NCBI GenBank assembly: GCA_001632425.1
Contig: KV425552.1
Location: forward strand, 600,204 to 664,203
Reading direction: 5' to 3'
From: Neolentinus lepideus HHB14362 ss-1
Taxonomy: Eukaryota > Basidiomycota > Agaricomycetes > Gloeophyllales > Gloeophyllaceae
Length of the DNA: 64,000 nt
The notes beneath the pieces were generated by a model. The model made no database searches, was not told the DNA's origin, and saw nothing but the letters and a program-made list of their open reading frames with translations. Position 1 is the first letter of the stretch; each line of letters opens with the position of its first letter. The position numbers were made by a program, and so were the translations under genes. Below, piece by piece: positions 11,581 to 23,709 of the stretch.

Positions 11581-11838
11581 CACTGGAGCAAGGTCGGAGC
11601 GAAGGACAAGAGCGCTTCATTCCCACGCCTTCTGGACCCGAGGAGTAGGCACACGACTCTACTAGTATCGGTATCACTATAGCAGATCAAGTTCCCCAAC
11701 TTTCCAGTCAAGCACAAGAAATATTAAAAGAAATGGAAGGTGATGCATGGCTTATGCCCGATTTCTATATAATGACCTGCCGACTCAATGTACGACACAC
11801 AATGGGGAGTTCTAGTTAACAGTTGTTCAATTAAAAGA

Positions 11839-11869
11839 TGAGTGGACCCACAGCTTGTGGGTCCACTCA
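11839..11869. repeat. Perfect 14-bp palindrome with 3-nt loop
   Basis: TGAGTGGACCCACA (11839-11852) and its exact complement (11856-11869) are separated by GCT. Imperfect AT-rich extensions (GTTCAATTAA on the left, TTAATTAAATGAAC on the right) lengthen the stem to about 11824-11886. It lies near the leftmost inverted repeat of the assembly gap and may be part of a foldback element. Confidence 0.8.
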
Positions 11870-11982
11870 CCTCTTAATTAAATGAACTGCATGCGGACTC
11901 CGGAAATACGTAAGTCAGCTATAACATCTGAAAATTACCCCTTGGAGAGGACAAAGTACCGACCAATAGCACTGTGCACACC

Positions 11983-12006
11983 AGGCCGGCCTAAATTAGA
12001 CAGGTA
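11983..12006 (+). repeat. Left arm of inverted repeat flanking the gap
   Basis: A 24-base arm containing CCGGCCTAAATTAGAC. Its reverse complement occurs at 13136-13159 with two mismatches. The arms bracket the unsequenced segment, as terminal inverted repeats of a DNA transposon would. Confidence 0.65.
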
Positions 12007-12103
12007 ATCGATCGTTTTTGTACTTTCAGCCAGTAAGTGGTCGAATAAGGTCGAAACAGGTTTCGACTGAAAACCGGTTGAAATTATGATCTGGGCACTT
12101 AGT

Positions 12104-13063
12104 NNNNNNNNNNNNNNNNNNNNNNNNNNNNNNNNNNNNNNNNNNNNNNNNNNNNNNNNNNNNNNNNNNNNNNNNNNNNNNNNNNNNNNNNNNNNNNNNN
12201 NNNNNNNNNNNNNNNNNNNNNNNNNNNNNNNNNNNNNNNNNNNNNNNNNNNNNNNNNNNNNNNNNNNNNNNNNNNNNNNNNNNNNNNNNNNNNNNNNNNN
12301 NNNNNNNNNNNNNNNNNNNNNNNNNNNNNNNNNNNNNNNNNNNNNNNNNNNNNNNNNNNNNNNNNNNNNNNNNNNNNNNNNNNNNNNNNNNNNNNNNNNN
12401 NNNNNNNNNNNNNNNNNNNNNNNNNNNNNNNNNNNNNNNNNNNNNNNNNNNNNNNNNNNNNNNNNNNNNNNNNNNNNNNNNNNNNNNNNNNNNNNNNNNN
12501 NNNNNNNNNNNNNNNNNNNNNNNNNNNNNNNNNNNNNNNNNNNNNNNNNNNNNNNNNNNNNNNNNNNNNNNNNNNNNNNNNNNNNNNNNNNNNNNNNNNN
12601 NNNNNNNNNNNNNNNNNNNNNNNNNNNNNNNNNNNNNNNNNNNNNNNNNNNNNNNNNNNNNNNNNNNNNNNNNNNNNNNNNNNNNNNNNNNNNNNNNNNN
12701 NNNNNNNNNNNNNNNNNNNNNNNNNNNNNNNNNNNNNNNNNNNNNNNNNNNNNNNNNNNNNNNNNNNNNNNNNNNNNNNNNNNNNNNNNNNNNNNNNNNN
12801 NNNNNNNNNNNNNNNNNNNNNNNNNNNNNNNNNNNNNNNNNNNNNNNNNNNNNNNNNNNNNNNNNNNNNNNNNNNNNNNNNNNNNNNNNNNNNNNNNNNN
12901 NNNNNNNNNNNNNNNNNNNNNNNNNNNNNNNNNNNNNNNNNNNNNNNNNNNNNNNNNNNNNNNNNNNNNNNNNNNNNNNNNNNNNNNNNNNNNNNNNNNN
13001 NNNNNNNNNNNNNNNNNNNNNNNNNNNNNNNNNNNNNNNNNNNNNNNNNNNNNNNNNNNNNNN
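12104..13063. other. Assembly gap (960 Ns)
   Basis: Unsequenced. Open frames across the Ns are meaningless. The length of N may be an estimate. Confidence 0.99.
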
Positions 13064-13135
13064 GGTGGTTTCGTATGGTAAACGTACATTTTGAGCCGTC
13101 TGGCGGCTGGAATACATCCGTCTGGCGTACGAACC

Positions 13136-13159
13136 TACCGGTCTAATTTAGGCCGGTCT
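13136..13159 (-). repeat. Right arm of inverted repeat flanking the gap
   Basis: Reverse complement of 11983-12006 with 22 of 24 matches. The eight bases outside the two arms (TGCACACC left, CGCACTCC right) match at six positions, a possible eroded target-site duplication. Between the gap and this arm, CCGTCTGGCG occurs repeatedly (13097-13130), reminiscent of subterminal repeats. Confidence 0.65.
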
Positions 13160-13780
13160 CGCACTCCCAGAGTAGCATGGACATAAACCTACGCTTTAGT
13201 CATGTCACTTACTAGGCGAAAAATTAATGACATGAAACGAACGATTTACAGGTTGTCCCAGACATGACCTTGCGGGACTTCCAGAAAACATTCTCTGGAA
13301 TCAATTGTCGTCATACTTTCAGCATTAAAGAAGAGAATCCCAGGAACCGCTCCATTAGCTCGCGGAATGACCGAGGCGGAGCTTAAAGCGGCAAGGTGGT
13401 GGACAAAGAAAATCATAAGCCCTCTCGCTCGGAGCTTCGAAGGCGTCCTACAACGTCACTCTGATCAGATAAACAAATGTTGGCATCCAGATTAACCCGA
13501 CTAGATCATGTATTGCTGTCAACGTGAATTAGATGGCATACGTGCAGCATGATATAGAGCTGGAAAAATGGCGGGGTATCCGTGTTGTGCAAACGTGAGA
13601 GAAGAGTGAGAAGGAGACAGAGGAGTGGCAGCGGTCGAAACCATAGGAAAGAAGAACATAAACCCACCCCGAGGCCGACAGTCGGGGGAAATACCAACGA
13701 ACACCGGCGGATCGGCCAGTGCTAAACCTGCGGAACAGGAATTGTCAGCGCTCAGCCGGAAAGACGCCGCTTTTCGCAAG
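13160..13780. other. Intergenic region downstream of the Whi2-like gene
   Basis: No gene recognised. The open frames on the minus strand at 13506-13779 are short, and I find no family resemblance or splice support. Confidence 0.45.
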
Positions 13781-14963
13781 CTATCGCGGGTGCACGGAAA
13801 AACGCACCAAACTGAGCTCGAGTGTCCACACTCGCCGTGCCCACAGCTTCACCTGCTCTGTGACGCCCTCACTGCCTTGTGTCTCAATTTCGATCCCGTC
13901 CCACCAGCATTTCCGCTATATCGGCATACACAATAAGGGAGTTAGCCGGCTTGGAGGGGACATGAAATACCTAATGGGCAACCACTCACTGCTGGTTTTC
14001 GCCAGAATAGTAAAAGTTTCTGCGCAGTGGCCATCTGGTTGTAGTCGACGGCTGCCCGGGATTCGCCATTTGGCCCGGCAGGATGGTGCATGATACCGGT
14101 CTTTAATAGCACGAGAGCTATTGATGATATGCAACACCGATTTGGCTCGAGTGCACGGTATCCCCATTCGTCCTCACGGTCGAAACCACTTCGGGTCGCA
14201 TGATGTCACCGTGTGTGATAAATAGGAAAGAATACGACACACCTCATACACAGCATGTCGATGAGATGCTGCTCGGCAATATTGTTCTCTTTATGAACGT
14301 TGCGCTGCAACGCCGTGAATATGTTCCGCTTCTCTAATAGATATCCCCCGCATTTCCGCTTGACGTCTATAAGCGCAGGGTTGGCGATCCCGTGCTCATC
14401 CGTACCCGCGGGGGTCCCTTTGGGGGGTATTGAGAAGTATTCCAGCTCCTCTCGGAGGACAATGATGGCTTGTTTGGTGAGAAGGGGATTCTGCGACGGC
14501 GACGGGCCAAGGTCAGGTGACGGAGATCCGTCTATCAGATGCTGTTGGGCGGCGTATAGCCCCGGAGAGTTCTCCGTTCCATAGAATGCGTCAGCCGCGT
14601 TCTTGAAGAACGTAAGCACGTATGAAAAGCAATCTGGATCGAACTTGAGGTAGAGTCATGAGTGGGGCAGGACCGCAAGGGTGCTGTGTCACGTACGTCC
14701 ACGCCGTAGATCTCCTCCTCGTCTTCGTTTTCCCCTCCATCGGACATAGCTGCGCTTTGTCGACTCAAGACGAGACCATTTGGAAAGAGACAGAGTAGGA
14801 CAGATTCAGGCAGGTTCATGATAGTTTCGCGGTCGACCGTGAAGCGTCGCCCACGCAAGTCGAGGTGCAGTCGCGTCAGTAGATTCGGCTGGCCCAAGTT
14901 CGTCTGAGTCGGTACCTGAGACACCTGCGTTATGGGGGACGACGCTATAGACACAGCAGCCAT
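13781..14963 (-). CDS. WHI2: Whi2-like BTB/POZ domain protein
   Basis: Four exons (14697-14963, 14243-14643, 13990-14188, 13781-13915) give 333 residues. The N-terminal half has a BTB/T1-like fold (HLDLRGRRFTVDRETI, then NLPESVLLCLFPNGLVLS), followed by FDPDCFSYVLTFFKNAADAF. The middle has LLTKQAIIVLREELEYFSI and CGGYLLEKRNIFTALQ, and the C terminus has RKCWWDGIEIE and VKLWARRVWTLELSLV, all hallmarks of fungal Whi2-like proteins. In yeast, Whi2 partners with the Psr1 phosphatase in general stress response and limits TORC1 activity when amino acids are low (family knowledge). Compared with relatives, it extends about 9 residues past the usual ELSLV end. It looks intact. Confidence 0.82.
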
Positions 14964-16412
14964 GGTGGAGAACGAGGAGAGAACGCGGAGGACGTCCAGC
15001 GATCGCGGTTAGGCAACGTGTGGCGCGTGTCATTGAGGCGTATACAAGGACAAATAAAACCATTGCCTGATGCGGAGGACAGAAACAACCTCTCGGCGTG
15101 GGCTTGATGCAGCTGGTAATTGCTCCCATGGCCACGGACCAGAAATCAGAATACTCAAATGACTCATGCTCTACCGCGCGGCCGGGCTACAGATACCGTG
15201 CTCTGAGCCTAACCGAATTGTCATCCTTTTGTCTCTACGAACTCGAATCCGAAAAGCAATGACGGTGATCGGTGTTCCACTATGCCTTCCAACGAGATGT
15301 ATCTCGCAGCATACGGCAGCAGAGTAATCTTGTCTGACCGAGCGGAATTCACTGTGGCTAGCGATATATAGATGAATTGGCTGGGAAGTCTGCAGCGAGC
15401 GAAGCGCCAAAGTCAGGGTTCCGGCACCGCCTGAAGCCGTATCCAGCTTTGACTGATCAAAACTGAATTCGGCTTCAGGCTCTGCGCGACTCCTAAAGTG
15501 ATTTTTTGTCAATGCAGTTTATTGGTGATGCGCGTTACCGCCGGCAGCAGCATCCATACTGTATATACATGCTTGAGTTCAGTCATATTCCGTTCTTTGC
15601 CTTACTTTGATCCGTCTGCCGTGACGAAACCTATTCTGTCATAGACATGAGGTCTTCGGTTGTGTTGGGAGAGTCGTGCATACCCTGTACGCTTAATTTC
15701 GGAAGAAAGGCAGGGATGATACGGCGCGTTCATCGCCGGACCGCGGCACATGGCTGAATTCCTAGCGCTTCGTGGTCTTCCTCTAGATCTCATCGACGAG
15801 TACGTTTGGTTATACTTGTCAATTTCCCAAACTGATAATCCGTCGATATCATCCGTACCTGTCATCTGCTCACTAGGCTTATCCGAGCATCGCGAATAAT
15901 CACTAGGAGCCATCCGCCGTCGCCACCTGTTGCTACTGTGGCGAGGAAGAAGCCACTGCTCCTGCGGCCTTTGCGTCTGATACAGATATACAGTTAGACT
16001 ATACATTGACACGCCTTGACAGCATTGACGCTGTTACGCTCTCCCAAGTAACGCCGGGTTGGGCTGCATCGGAGCCTGTAGCACGGCGCTTCTAACGGAA
16101 TCGTCCCGGCAAGCACCTAATCTCATCCCGGAACATCAACCAACTTTGGTCTTCTCAGTGAGAGGACGAGCCGCGGTTAAGGACCGAATCAGAGCGTCCG
16201 ACCTCCCATAAGGACTCACTACTGCCTTGTTCGTGTGTTCTCACCCCATGTCATGCCTTCCACGACTACATCTCCCCGTGGTTCTCACTAGCTGGCCAGC
16301 ACTCGTTCTCGCACTGACAACGGGACGACTGCCCCATACATCTTCGACGTCTCAAACACGCTAGGTGTATCGCAAGTGTAGGAACAGTCGACCTTATCTT
16401 GGTCAGTTCACC
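14964..16412. other. Divergent intergenic region
   Basis: About 1.45 kb between the Whi2-like gene and MED25. Minus-strand frames of 113 and 136 codons (15171-15512, 15602-16012) lack any recognisable motif. A stem-loop is listed at 15429. Confidence 0.45.
15429..15480. repeat. Inverted repeat, 11-bp arms
   Basis: GCCTGAAGCCG at 15429-15439 is exactly complementary to CGGCTTCAGGC at 15470-15480, with a 30-nt loop. Function unknown. Confidence 0.6.
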
Positions 16413-18788
16413 ATGGCAGGAAGCGCGCCTATCTTCCAGCCAATCACGGCCGGGGGACCGGTTGCTACTCTTCTCCTCATTGAAAATTCTCGAGAAATGG
16501 CTCAATATTGGCCGGAATTACGAGCGCACTATCTTCCAACGCTACTGGGGACCATGCGGCTTGCGAATCCAGTTGTCCCTGTCCGTCTTTCCCCCTCCAT
16601 GCCGTAAAATCTATATATTCACTGACAGCCTAGATTCAAGTCTTGCTGCTACCTACGAGTCGAGCCTCTACGTCTATCGACAAATCTAGGACGGGGCAGA
16701 TGGAATACAATGAACAGCTCGAGCTCGGCTTCAATTTCGACCCACAGAATCGTATCATGCCCTCAACGATTCAGCGTGCCATACACGTAAGCGCTCAACT
16801 CCTGCTTGTGACGAATACGGTGTGAGACCTTCAATAGTCCCTGGCTTCAACCTTTGAAGGCGTACCGTCTACCCGGCATCTGATTATTGTTGCAGCTTCC
16901 GACGCTGCAATGGGGACCGATATAGGCTTGATGTCTACTGTGCACACAGGTGCAGAATGGCAGGCGTTATCGAAACAGCTTGTTCAAGTAAGGCGATTGA
17001 GCCGTTGCTTCTCCACGATTCTAACGATTTTTTTCAGCAAAATATCCAACTGCACATGATCCTTCGGGCGGAGCACAAGATGGATACCTTGACTAATCTT
17101 TTCTATCAGACGGTAGGCCACGTCTCGGTGCTCGTGCTTCCACGTTGACGAGGGAAGCTTACTGACCGGATTCGCAGCTCCAAGCGCAGGGCAAAGCCCA
17201 AGGTACCCCATGGTTCAAGACGGACGAGCGGAAGTATACGCTTCTCCTATCCGCAGAACACAAATTCCCTCTGTCATTCGCAGGTTCGACGGACACCCGA
17301 CCCGAAGCCCACATCCCCGTCTTGACTAACTCTTCGGCAGACATGCTTGCAATGAGCTCGAACGCGCTGACCGCCGACCAGGTCTCATACGCGGGATTGT
17401 CCTCGACCACGCCGACTTCACCACTGTCTGACTCAGAGGTAGTATACCCTAACCAGCCAGCACGACAGCCACATCCACCGCTCCTCCGGAGTCAGACGTT
17501 CCCCCCTCCTGCTGCCCAATTGCAAGCACCGGAGGCGATCCCGCCTGGTACTGCTAAGCCCGACGAGGTGGAAGATGGGTCGCCCAAACCCAGCCTCGTC
17601 ACCCGGATCAAGAAGATACACGGGATGACAAAGAGGCGCACATACGGCGCAAACGCCAACCTCCGACCGCCACTGACGAGAACAGACCTGTCACAGACTC
17701 AATCCGCACGAGCCACCGGTCCAAACAGTCCTGGGACTTCTCGAGGCCCGTTGCCATACCACCGTAGCGCGGCAGCACGTGCTCAACATTTCAGTCCCGT
17801 CGAGGGCCCCGCGCCTCCGGGACCCCGTAGAAAATCACGAGCGCAGGCTCAGCTCGATGCAAAGGCGGCGCAGATGCCTGCTTTCTCTGAGGACACTAGT
17901 ACTATGTCGTCTGGCATGTCTATGACCGACTCGTCCCTCTCATCTCCTACGAATCCTACCCGTCTGAATTCTATGTCTTCATTGTCCTCTTCAGCGCTGG
18001 GATCGGAGGCAATGAATGCCAGCTTACACGCACCTTATTCGATGCAGCAAGACGAATACTATGCATCGACTGATCCTTCAGCGGTAAACACTGCTGTTCC
18101 GATGTCTGTCACTTGGCCGGGTCCTGAAGACGGGTCCAGCCCTCCGACTGCGTACCCCGACATCTCTTCTCAATACGATCCTTCCGATGCCTATACAGGA
18201 CAGCAGTGGATGCCCGAAGACTCATGGCAAGGTGGCCTCGCAACATCTGAAACACTAGAGTCGCTAAGTATGGTACCCGTTGGCAACGACTCGAAACAAG
18301 GAGGGCCCCTGCCCATTTCCGGCATTCCACTGGCTACTAGTGCGAGTATCATGGCTTCCCGGACTCGTGTCTCTTTACCTTTCGGCCCCAATGTCACCTC
18401 GACCAGTGCGCCCACATCCCCGGCTGTCGGCGGCGACCAGCCCTTCATCTTCGATCCAGAGTACGAAGCAGAAGTTGCCGCTCGATACGAGGAGACTATC
18501 CGAGCAGCAGGTATATCACCTCCCGTTCTGCCATCTCAGCAACGAGCTCCTCCTTACACGGCAATGGCAGTTACTGCTCCGACAGCTTCACGGCCGTCCT
18601 TATATGTCTCGACTCAATGTTCTCCTATGCATTCTGGCCCGCCATCACTGCAGGCTTCTCCTGTTGTTCCCACCCAGGGATCCTCAGCCTACGGGCCATG
18701 CGGCGCCGCACCTCTGCAGCAAGGTGCTCCACCTGACGACCCGCGATACTATAATCCTCCGTTACAACGCTATGGCACCTATGCGTAA
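16413..18788 (+). CDS. MED25: Mediator subunit 25-like protein (vWA domain plus disordered tail)
   Basis: Six exons (16413-16580, 16634-16786, 16838-16987, 17038-17112, 17178-17283, 17341-18788) give 699 residues. Residues 1 to about 220 match the von Willebrand A-type domain of Mediator subunit 25: VATLLLIENSREMAQYWPEL, LANPVVPIQVLLLPTS, TRHLIIVAASDAA, and KYTLLLSAEHKFPLSFADML. The metal-binding DxSxS motif is replaced by ENS, as expected for MED25. The rest, in one long exon, is rich in Ser, Pro, Thr and Gln with a basic patch (LVTRIKKIHGMTKRRT), a typical low-complexity activator-contact region. MED25 links transcription activators to RNA polymerase II in the nucleus. Identification rests on the N-terminal domain only. 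Confidence 0.75.
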
Positions 18789-19456
18789 CGTGACTGGTTA
18801 GCTCCGTTTCTAGTCTAACATGTACTCCCTTTGACAATTCTCTTGTGTATACTCTCCGCGGGCGTCTCGGAGTGCGTTTCATGTCCACAGGTATGTGTAT
18901 CGTAGCGCGGAATCTGACGGAGACTGACGCTATGCATATAGACGTGACTCATATATGCTAACTTATCATCGGATCTCTTGTGCTATCGATTGCTTTCGGC
19001 CGCGTCTTTTCTGTGCTTTTACGATTTCTGACTCTTGGGATTGGATGTTTGGATGTACAGGCATCAGGTGATATACGAGGATTGTTCTGCGATAGGTACG
19101 CTTCTGCACTTCTTCGTGTTAGCTATATGGGTACGACGTCGTGAAGTTCGAATGCATTGTTTTGTAAGCCCAGCTGGGCCACAAGGCAAGGCAGAAGCAA
19201 ACGACTATGATGATGCCACACCGTGATCTTTATAACAGCCAATCGATACGCGGCGAAATGTTATCAGCCCATCGCGCGTCCCGCGAGGAGCTATACCTCT
19301 AAGCGAAGTGTTACCTCGTTCACTCAAACCTGATCCGTAAGCTGGAGTCGAAGCCACTCTCGAATTCCGTATTCCTGCGGCTTTCGAATTCGCCTCAGAC
19401 ATGGGCTAATTAAACAACTCTATTATGCATTCCTATATCCTAGTTAGTAGTACCAT
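18789..19456. other. Convergent intergenic region
   Basis: Region between the MED25 and ATG22 ends; presumably 3' untranslated sequence of both. No gene seen. GAATTC-rich stretch near 19360-19390 shows no clear repeat. Confidence 0.5.
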
Positions 19457-21754
19457 TCATGTCATCGACCCATCTCGATGCTCGGCATATGTATACTCCT
19501 TCGCATCCCTCGCCCCGCGCTCTACATCCACGCTCGTTAGTATCGGCACCGCTACCCAAATCATGAACACGAGGAAGAAAAACGCGTAGCGGATGTTGCC
19601 CGTGAGGTCTGCGATGACGCCCACGACCAGGGGCCCAACGAAGGAGCTAGACTATAATGAAACAGAAAACAAGTTATATAGCTGGGAAGATGAACGACGG
19701 GAAGATGGTGCTTACTTTGTCTGTGATCGAAAACAGTCCGTACCTGCGTGAGAGGCAAACTTGCATTAGTGTGAAGGTGAAAGAGGGAGAGGGACACTCG
19801 CCATCTAGCTTCTTCACCAGGAGGTATCAGATCCGCGTAGAACGCTCTGGCGTAGCTCTGGAATGACCCGTACACCGAACCTGTGACGGTCGCTGCTGAG
19901 TGTCTATGTTCCCTGGCAATGTCACTTTTCCTTACCGAAATACACCGCTAGCCCAAACATCTCCCCCGGCGTTGTCAGCCCGCCAAACTTCACCCTCCCC
20001 TGGCTAAACACAGGCAAAAATCCGAGACATCCATACACTGGAATAGCAGACGCAATCACTACCAACACAATGAGGATGCGAAGGTTACTAAGGTGATAGC
20101 GGCGCTGCAGAACGGGGACGACGAGCGAGCCGAGGATGCCCGAGAAAGGTGTGATGATCCCAATGAGGATAAGAGACGAGGCGGGCATATGTAGCGTGGT
20201 TTTGCCGAAGAGAATTGCGGTGGACGTGATCGTCGAAAAGCCTAGCAGAATTGATCGTGAAGGCCCTCAAGAACTGAATGAGGGCTCACCATCCGAGAGC
20301 AAGAACCACGCTGCCAGATACTGGAACGTATTCCTTAGTTTTTTCACCTCCGTCCACCGTAGCATCGCCCCCAGCCTCCTCCACGCATCCGCAATATCAC
20401 GCCACAGTCCACCCTGCTTTGCACCTTCTATATGGTCTATTACCTCCTCTGTTTCGCCACCAGGAAGCCACATCCCCGCCACAATTGTTCCCAGGAACCA
20501 CCAAATTCCGCTGGCCCCAATCGCGAGCCTCAGCGCCCACGTCGACCCACCGAGCTTCGTCACCGGAATCAGCGTGAGGAGGAGCATGATGATCCCCGCG
20601 GCGTATCCAGTCGCGATGCCGTGGGATGAGATACGCGACGTCGCCGCGGACAGGAGGGCATTGTACTGCTGTTCCGCAGCCAACAAATTTGCGTCAGACG
20701 AGCGAAAGAGCGGGGCAGATTCCTCGTCCGACGGAGCCGACTCGACCACCTCTGAATCTGTGGCATCTGTGGCAACTGCGGTAAATGAAAAGTGTTCCTG
20801 CATCTTGGCGAAGGACTCCACGACTTCGGGTTCGCCCTTAGCCAAAGTAGGCAAGTAGGCATTCATAGCAACTATAGAGGCACCGAACCCGACGTTGGCA
20901 ATTATAGACAGTAAGGCTGAGGCCCACCATATCGGTGAAGTAGACGGTAGGATCAGAAAGAGGGTGCCGGCAATAGAACCACTAAATGCGAAGGCCAGAA
21001 GAAGAGTCTTCCTACGGCAGGCTGTTGCAGCAACGATATGTCAATGTACATATTTTATGGATATTGCATATTCTTGGATCTACTTACTGTGGTTGGCAAT
21101 CGAGCCGATGGATATTACTGTTAATGCTTGAAGAAGAACGGAGATTGAATAGACGTATAGACTAGCAACAGATGGAATAAGTCACACCACCCAGGAGCAT
21201 GGCAGATATATGATATATCGAAGAGTAACTCGATCATCCAAGATTCCGAGAAGAACGGACGGGTTGCTGTCATCGTAGAAGGCATATCTTGGAAACACAC
21301 CTGACGGTGGAGGTCATAGTAACAGCATGGACATACTATCAAGAGTTTCACCAACTATTACCAAGACCTTCGTCGCTGACAACATGTCCTGGCAGCGCAG
21401 GCTCATACTCGCTGCCGCACGACCGAGAAAGACGCGCGCACCTGAAGCTCGCTGTGTCTATCCACGCCCAACCTAACTTTACAGCACAACTTTGGCCAGT
21501 CTCTGCGTCCGCGTTGTTCGATCGGGTCGTAGTACATCGTTCCGTCCGGTCAGGGAGTATATATCCATTGTCACGTGCGAATTGTTCGAGGCATATGGGC
21601 AGGAAGAGCGTCAAGGACACTATGACGAAGACTTCACTTGTAGCAAACGTCAAATCACTGGTTCTAGTTGGTGGACAGAACAGACAAACCTTGCGAAAGC
21701 GTAAGCTAGCCAACCGCGGAGATGCCTTCTATGCTGCTCTGCAGATTCAAGCAT
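19457..21754 (-). CDS. ATG22: Autophagy-related protein 22 (vacuolar amino-acid effluxer, MFS-like)
   Basis: Eight exons: 21690-21754, 21442-21636, 21088-21161, 20290-21021, 19936-20241, 19802-19880, 19716-19743 and 19457-19651, giving 557 residues. Family marks are LRGWLAYAFASEVFVIVSL near the start, the luminal loop with KLGWAWIDTASFSLYVYS, LTVISIGSIANH, FGASIVAMNAYLPTLA, SRISSHGIATGYAAGI, and GSVYGSFQSYARAFYADLIP. ATG22 exports amino acids from the vacuole after autophagic breakdown of cytoplasm. About 12 membrane segments are visible. The intron at 21162-21441 is 280 nt, long for this locus. The intron 19744-19801 can only keep the RWYGLFSITDK frame with a GC donor (GCGAGT...GCAG). Confidence 0.9.
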
Positions 21755-22121
21755 AGTTGGCTCTGCAGTGAGCACCAATTTCTTTGCACAGTATGATACT
21801 AGCTGGTTCTGAAGGTGATTTCACTGTGCTATGTAGCAAGCCATCATGTGGGGAGTTGAAGAAACGCAGCAAGTGGCACTAGGAGATAGCCGTCAAAAGC
21901 AATGGCTAGCTCACCGGAGATGACCGAAGAATGACCTAATAATAGCGTACTGGAGAACGAGAGAGGCGAGCAGTAATCGATTGCAGTGAGAAATAACATA
22001 GATACATGTCGCATATATACTATGATATTATGAAGGGTATTCTAATGTGATACAAACAGTCCGAATATATAAAGAGATACAAGTGACATAGAATATAAAA
22101 CAGTCAAATTTGCTGACCGTA

Positions 22122-22860
22122 TTATACGTACTCGCTAACAGTAATGACACTGAGCTGCGCTCGCAAGGCCTCTCGATCATTTAGCCTGAAGCACGAGATT
22201 GTAAGATCTGTAGTAACGGGAATTAGAGGTGTGACGTACACAGTGAGCAGAGAATTCACGTATACTGAAAGACAATTGTTAGAATTGTATCACGAGATTT
22301 GGGAAGCCTCTCACATTTTCCCATAATAAAGCAGATTCCAAAGAACACCATGGTACCGGGTAACACCACAACCTGTTGAGGGTAAGATGTGGACCGAGGA
22401 CCAAGAAAAGGCTCCTCCACAGCTGATGAAGATAATCTTGAGAACGCTACCAGAGGGTCAGCAGGTCAAAAGTCTAGATTCGGACCCACTTATGATCACA
22501 TTAATAACTGATCTGGTGTGCAGTAAGTATCGAGTGTTTGAGAATGAAATGACCAGACCTCGATCTGCTGAGAGAATGTTTCCGTGAGCCAAGAAGCAGT
22601 TTTGACATGCTGATAGCGATGCCTATATCAGCCATGATCCCGCAGGTGGCAATGGCGATCAGCGGTCCCTGAGGCACGTCGCATCAGACGTGCCGAGGGT
22701 TGCACACAAGATATTTGAGCGACATACCCTTAACGCCTGGTGCTCCTTCGCAGTTTGGACTAGATCGGCGAAGGAGGGAACCAGGTAGCTGATGAAGAAG
22801 GTTCTTTCCCTGAGACAATGAGTGGAAAGCAAGCAGTTCTTACAACTGCATAGTGTAAAC
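22122..22860 (-). pseudogene. Decayed DUF6534-like integral membrane protein
   Basis: Minus-strand pieces in order resemble the C-terminal half of the multi-pass DUF6534 family, which is expanded in Agaricomycetes: FFISYLVPSFADLVQTAKE (about 22720-22790), GPLIAIATCGIMADIGIAIS (from 22668), a patch ending RLLTC, VVLPGTMVFFGICFIMGK (22315-22372), and LYVNSLLTV (22122-22264). The last two splice cleanly across 22265-22314 (GTGAGA...CAG) and end at TAA 22122-22124. Between the third and fourth pieces the frame meets TGA at 22458-22460, and I cannot find the N-terminal helices. So it looks degenerate, though an unresolved exon structure remains possible. Function of the family is unknown. Confidence 0.45.
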
Positions 22861-23709
22861 TGTATTCCCATCAGATGTGAATGCCCTATGATAACTCAGT
22901 ATTAAATAGTCCTACCTGTGAGGAGTACTAGAGAAGAATCACATAATATGAACCAAAATGAAAATCAACAGTATATTGTAGACGTACTGAGTTCCGTGGC
23001 CGCCGGAGCAATCTATGGGGCAAGCGCTACGTGCGAGGACATAGCATCACGGATGTTCTTCACTTACAAGGAACTTAACTAACCGAGTCTTGGGCGGAGC
23101 AAAGGGGACACAGAAGGCGTATTCCAGGGGTGTGTTATATATCTCCACATGCACACACATGTCCTTGTATTTCTTACTCCACACTGTATCTCATCATCAA
23201 TTATTGTTGACAAAGGATATGGGTCCACAAGCATTATATCTGATTGCCATGATTTTGGGATATTGTCAACAGTCTGAGATGCGGAACTCACTGTAAACCA
23301 GACCGAACTCCGTCAAGTCCTTGTTCCCACTCCACCATGCATGCAACATGACATGACTGAGGACTCTGTGAGATATAAAGTGCAATCAAACACCAAAACT
23401 ATTGGTTTCGGGAAATGCTAACAAGGCTTCCCGGTTAACGCAGACCACTCCCACTTCAGGAGTTGCACTCTTTTGGACCCCGCAAAGAAGGGATATTGAA
23501 AACATTATACTGTCTAGGACCTAGATCCGGGCCCCTCTGGCATATATTCCCTCTAGCTCCCGTAGACTTGTAGTTTTCTGTGAAGTAGATATACAGTCTT
23601 GTAGGTATCTGTCTTGTGAACATTTTGATCCCCTCATCATGTAAATTCATTGGAAACTGAAAGAACTACATGCAAAGTTTGGAGATGGGTCAAATGAGCA
23701 CTAAAACCA

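Noticed and set aside
11935..13117. Open frames of 330-384 codons on both strands
   Set aside because: They consist almost entirely of N bases in the assembly gap.
15171..16012. Two minus-strand frames of 113 and 136 codons
   Set aside because: No recognisable motif; composition gives no support as protein.
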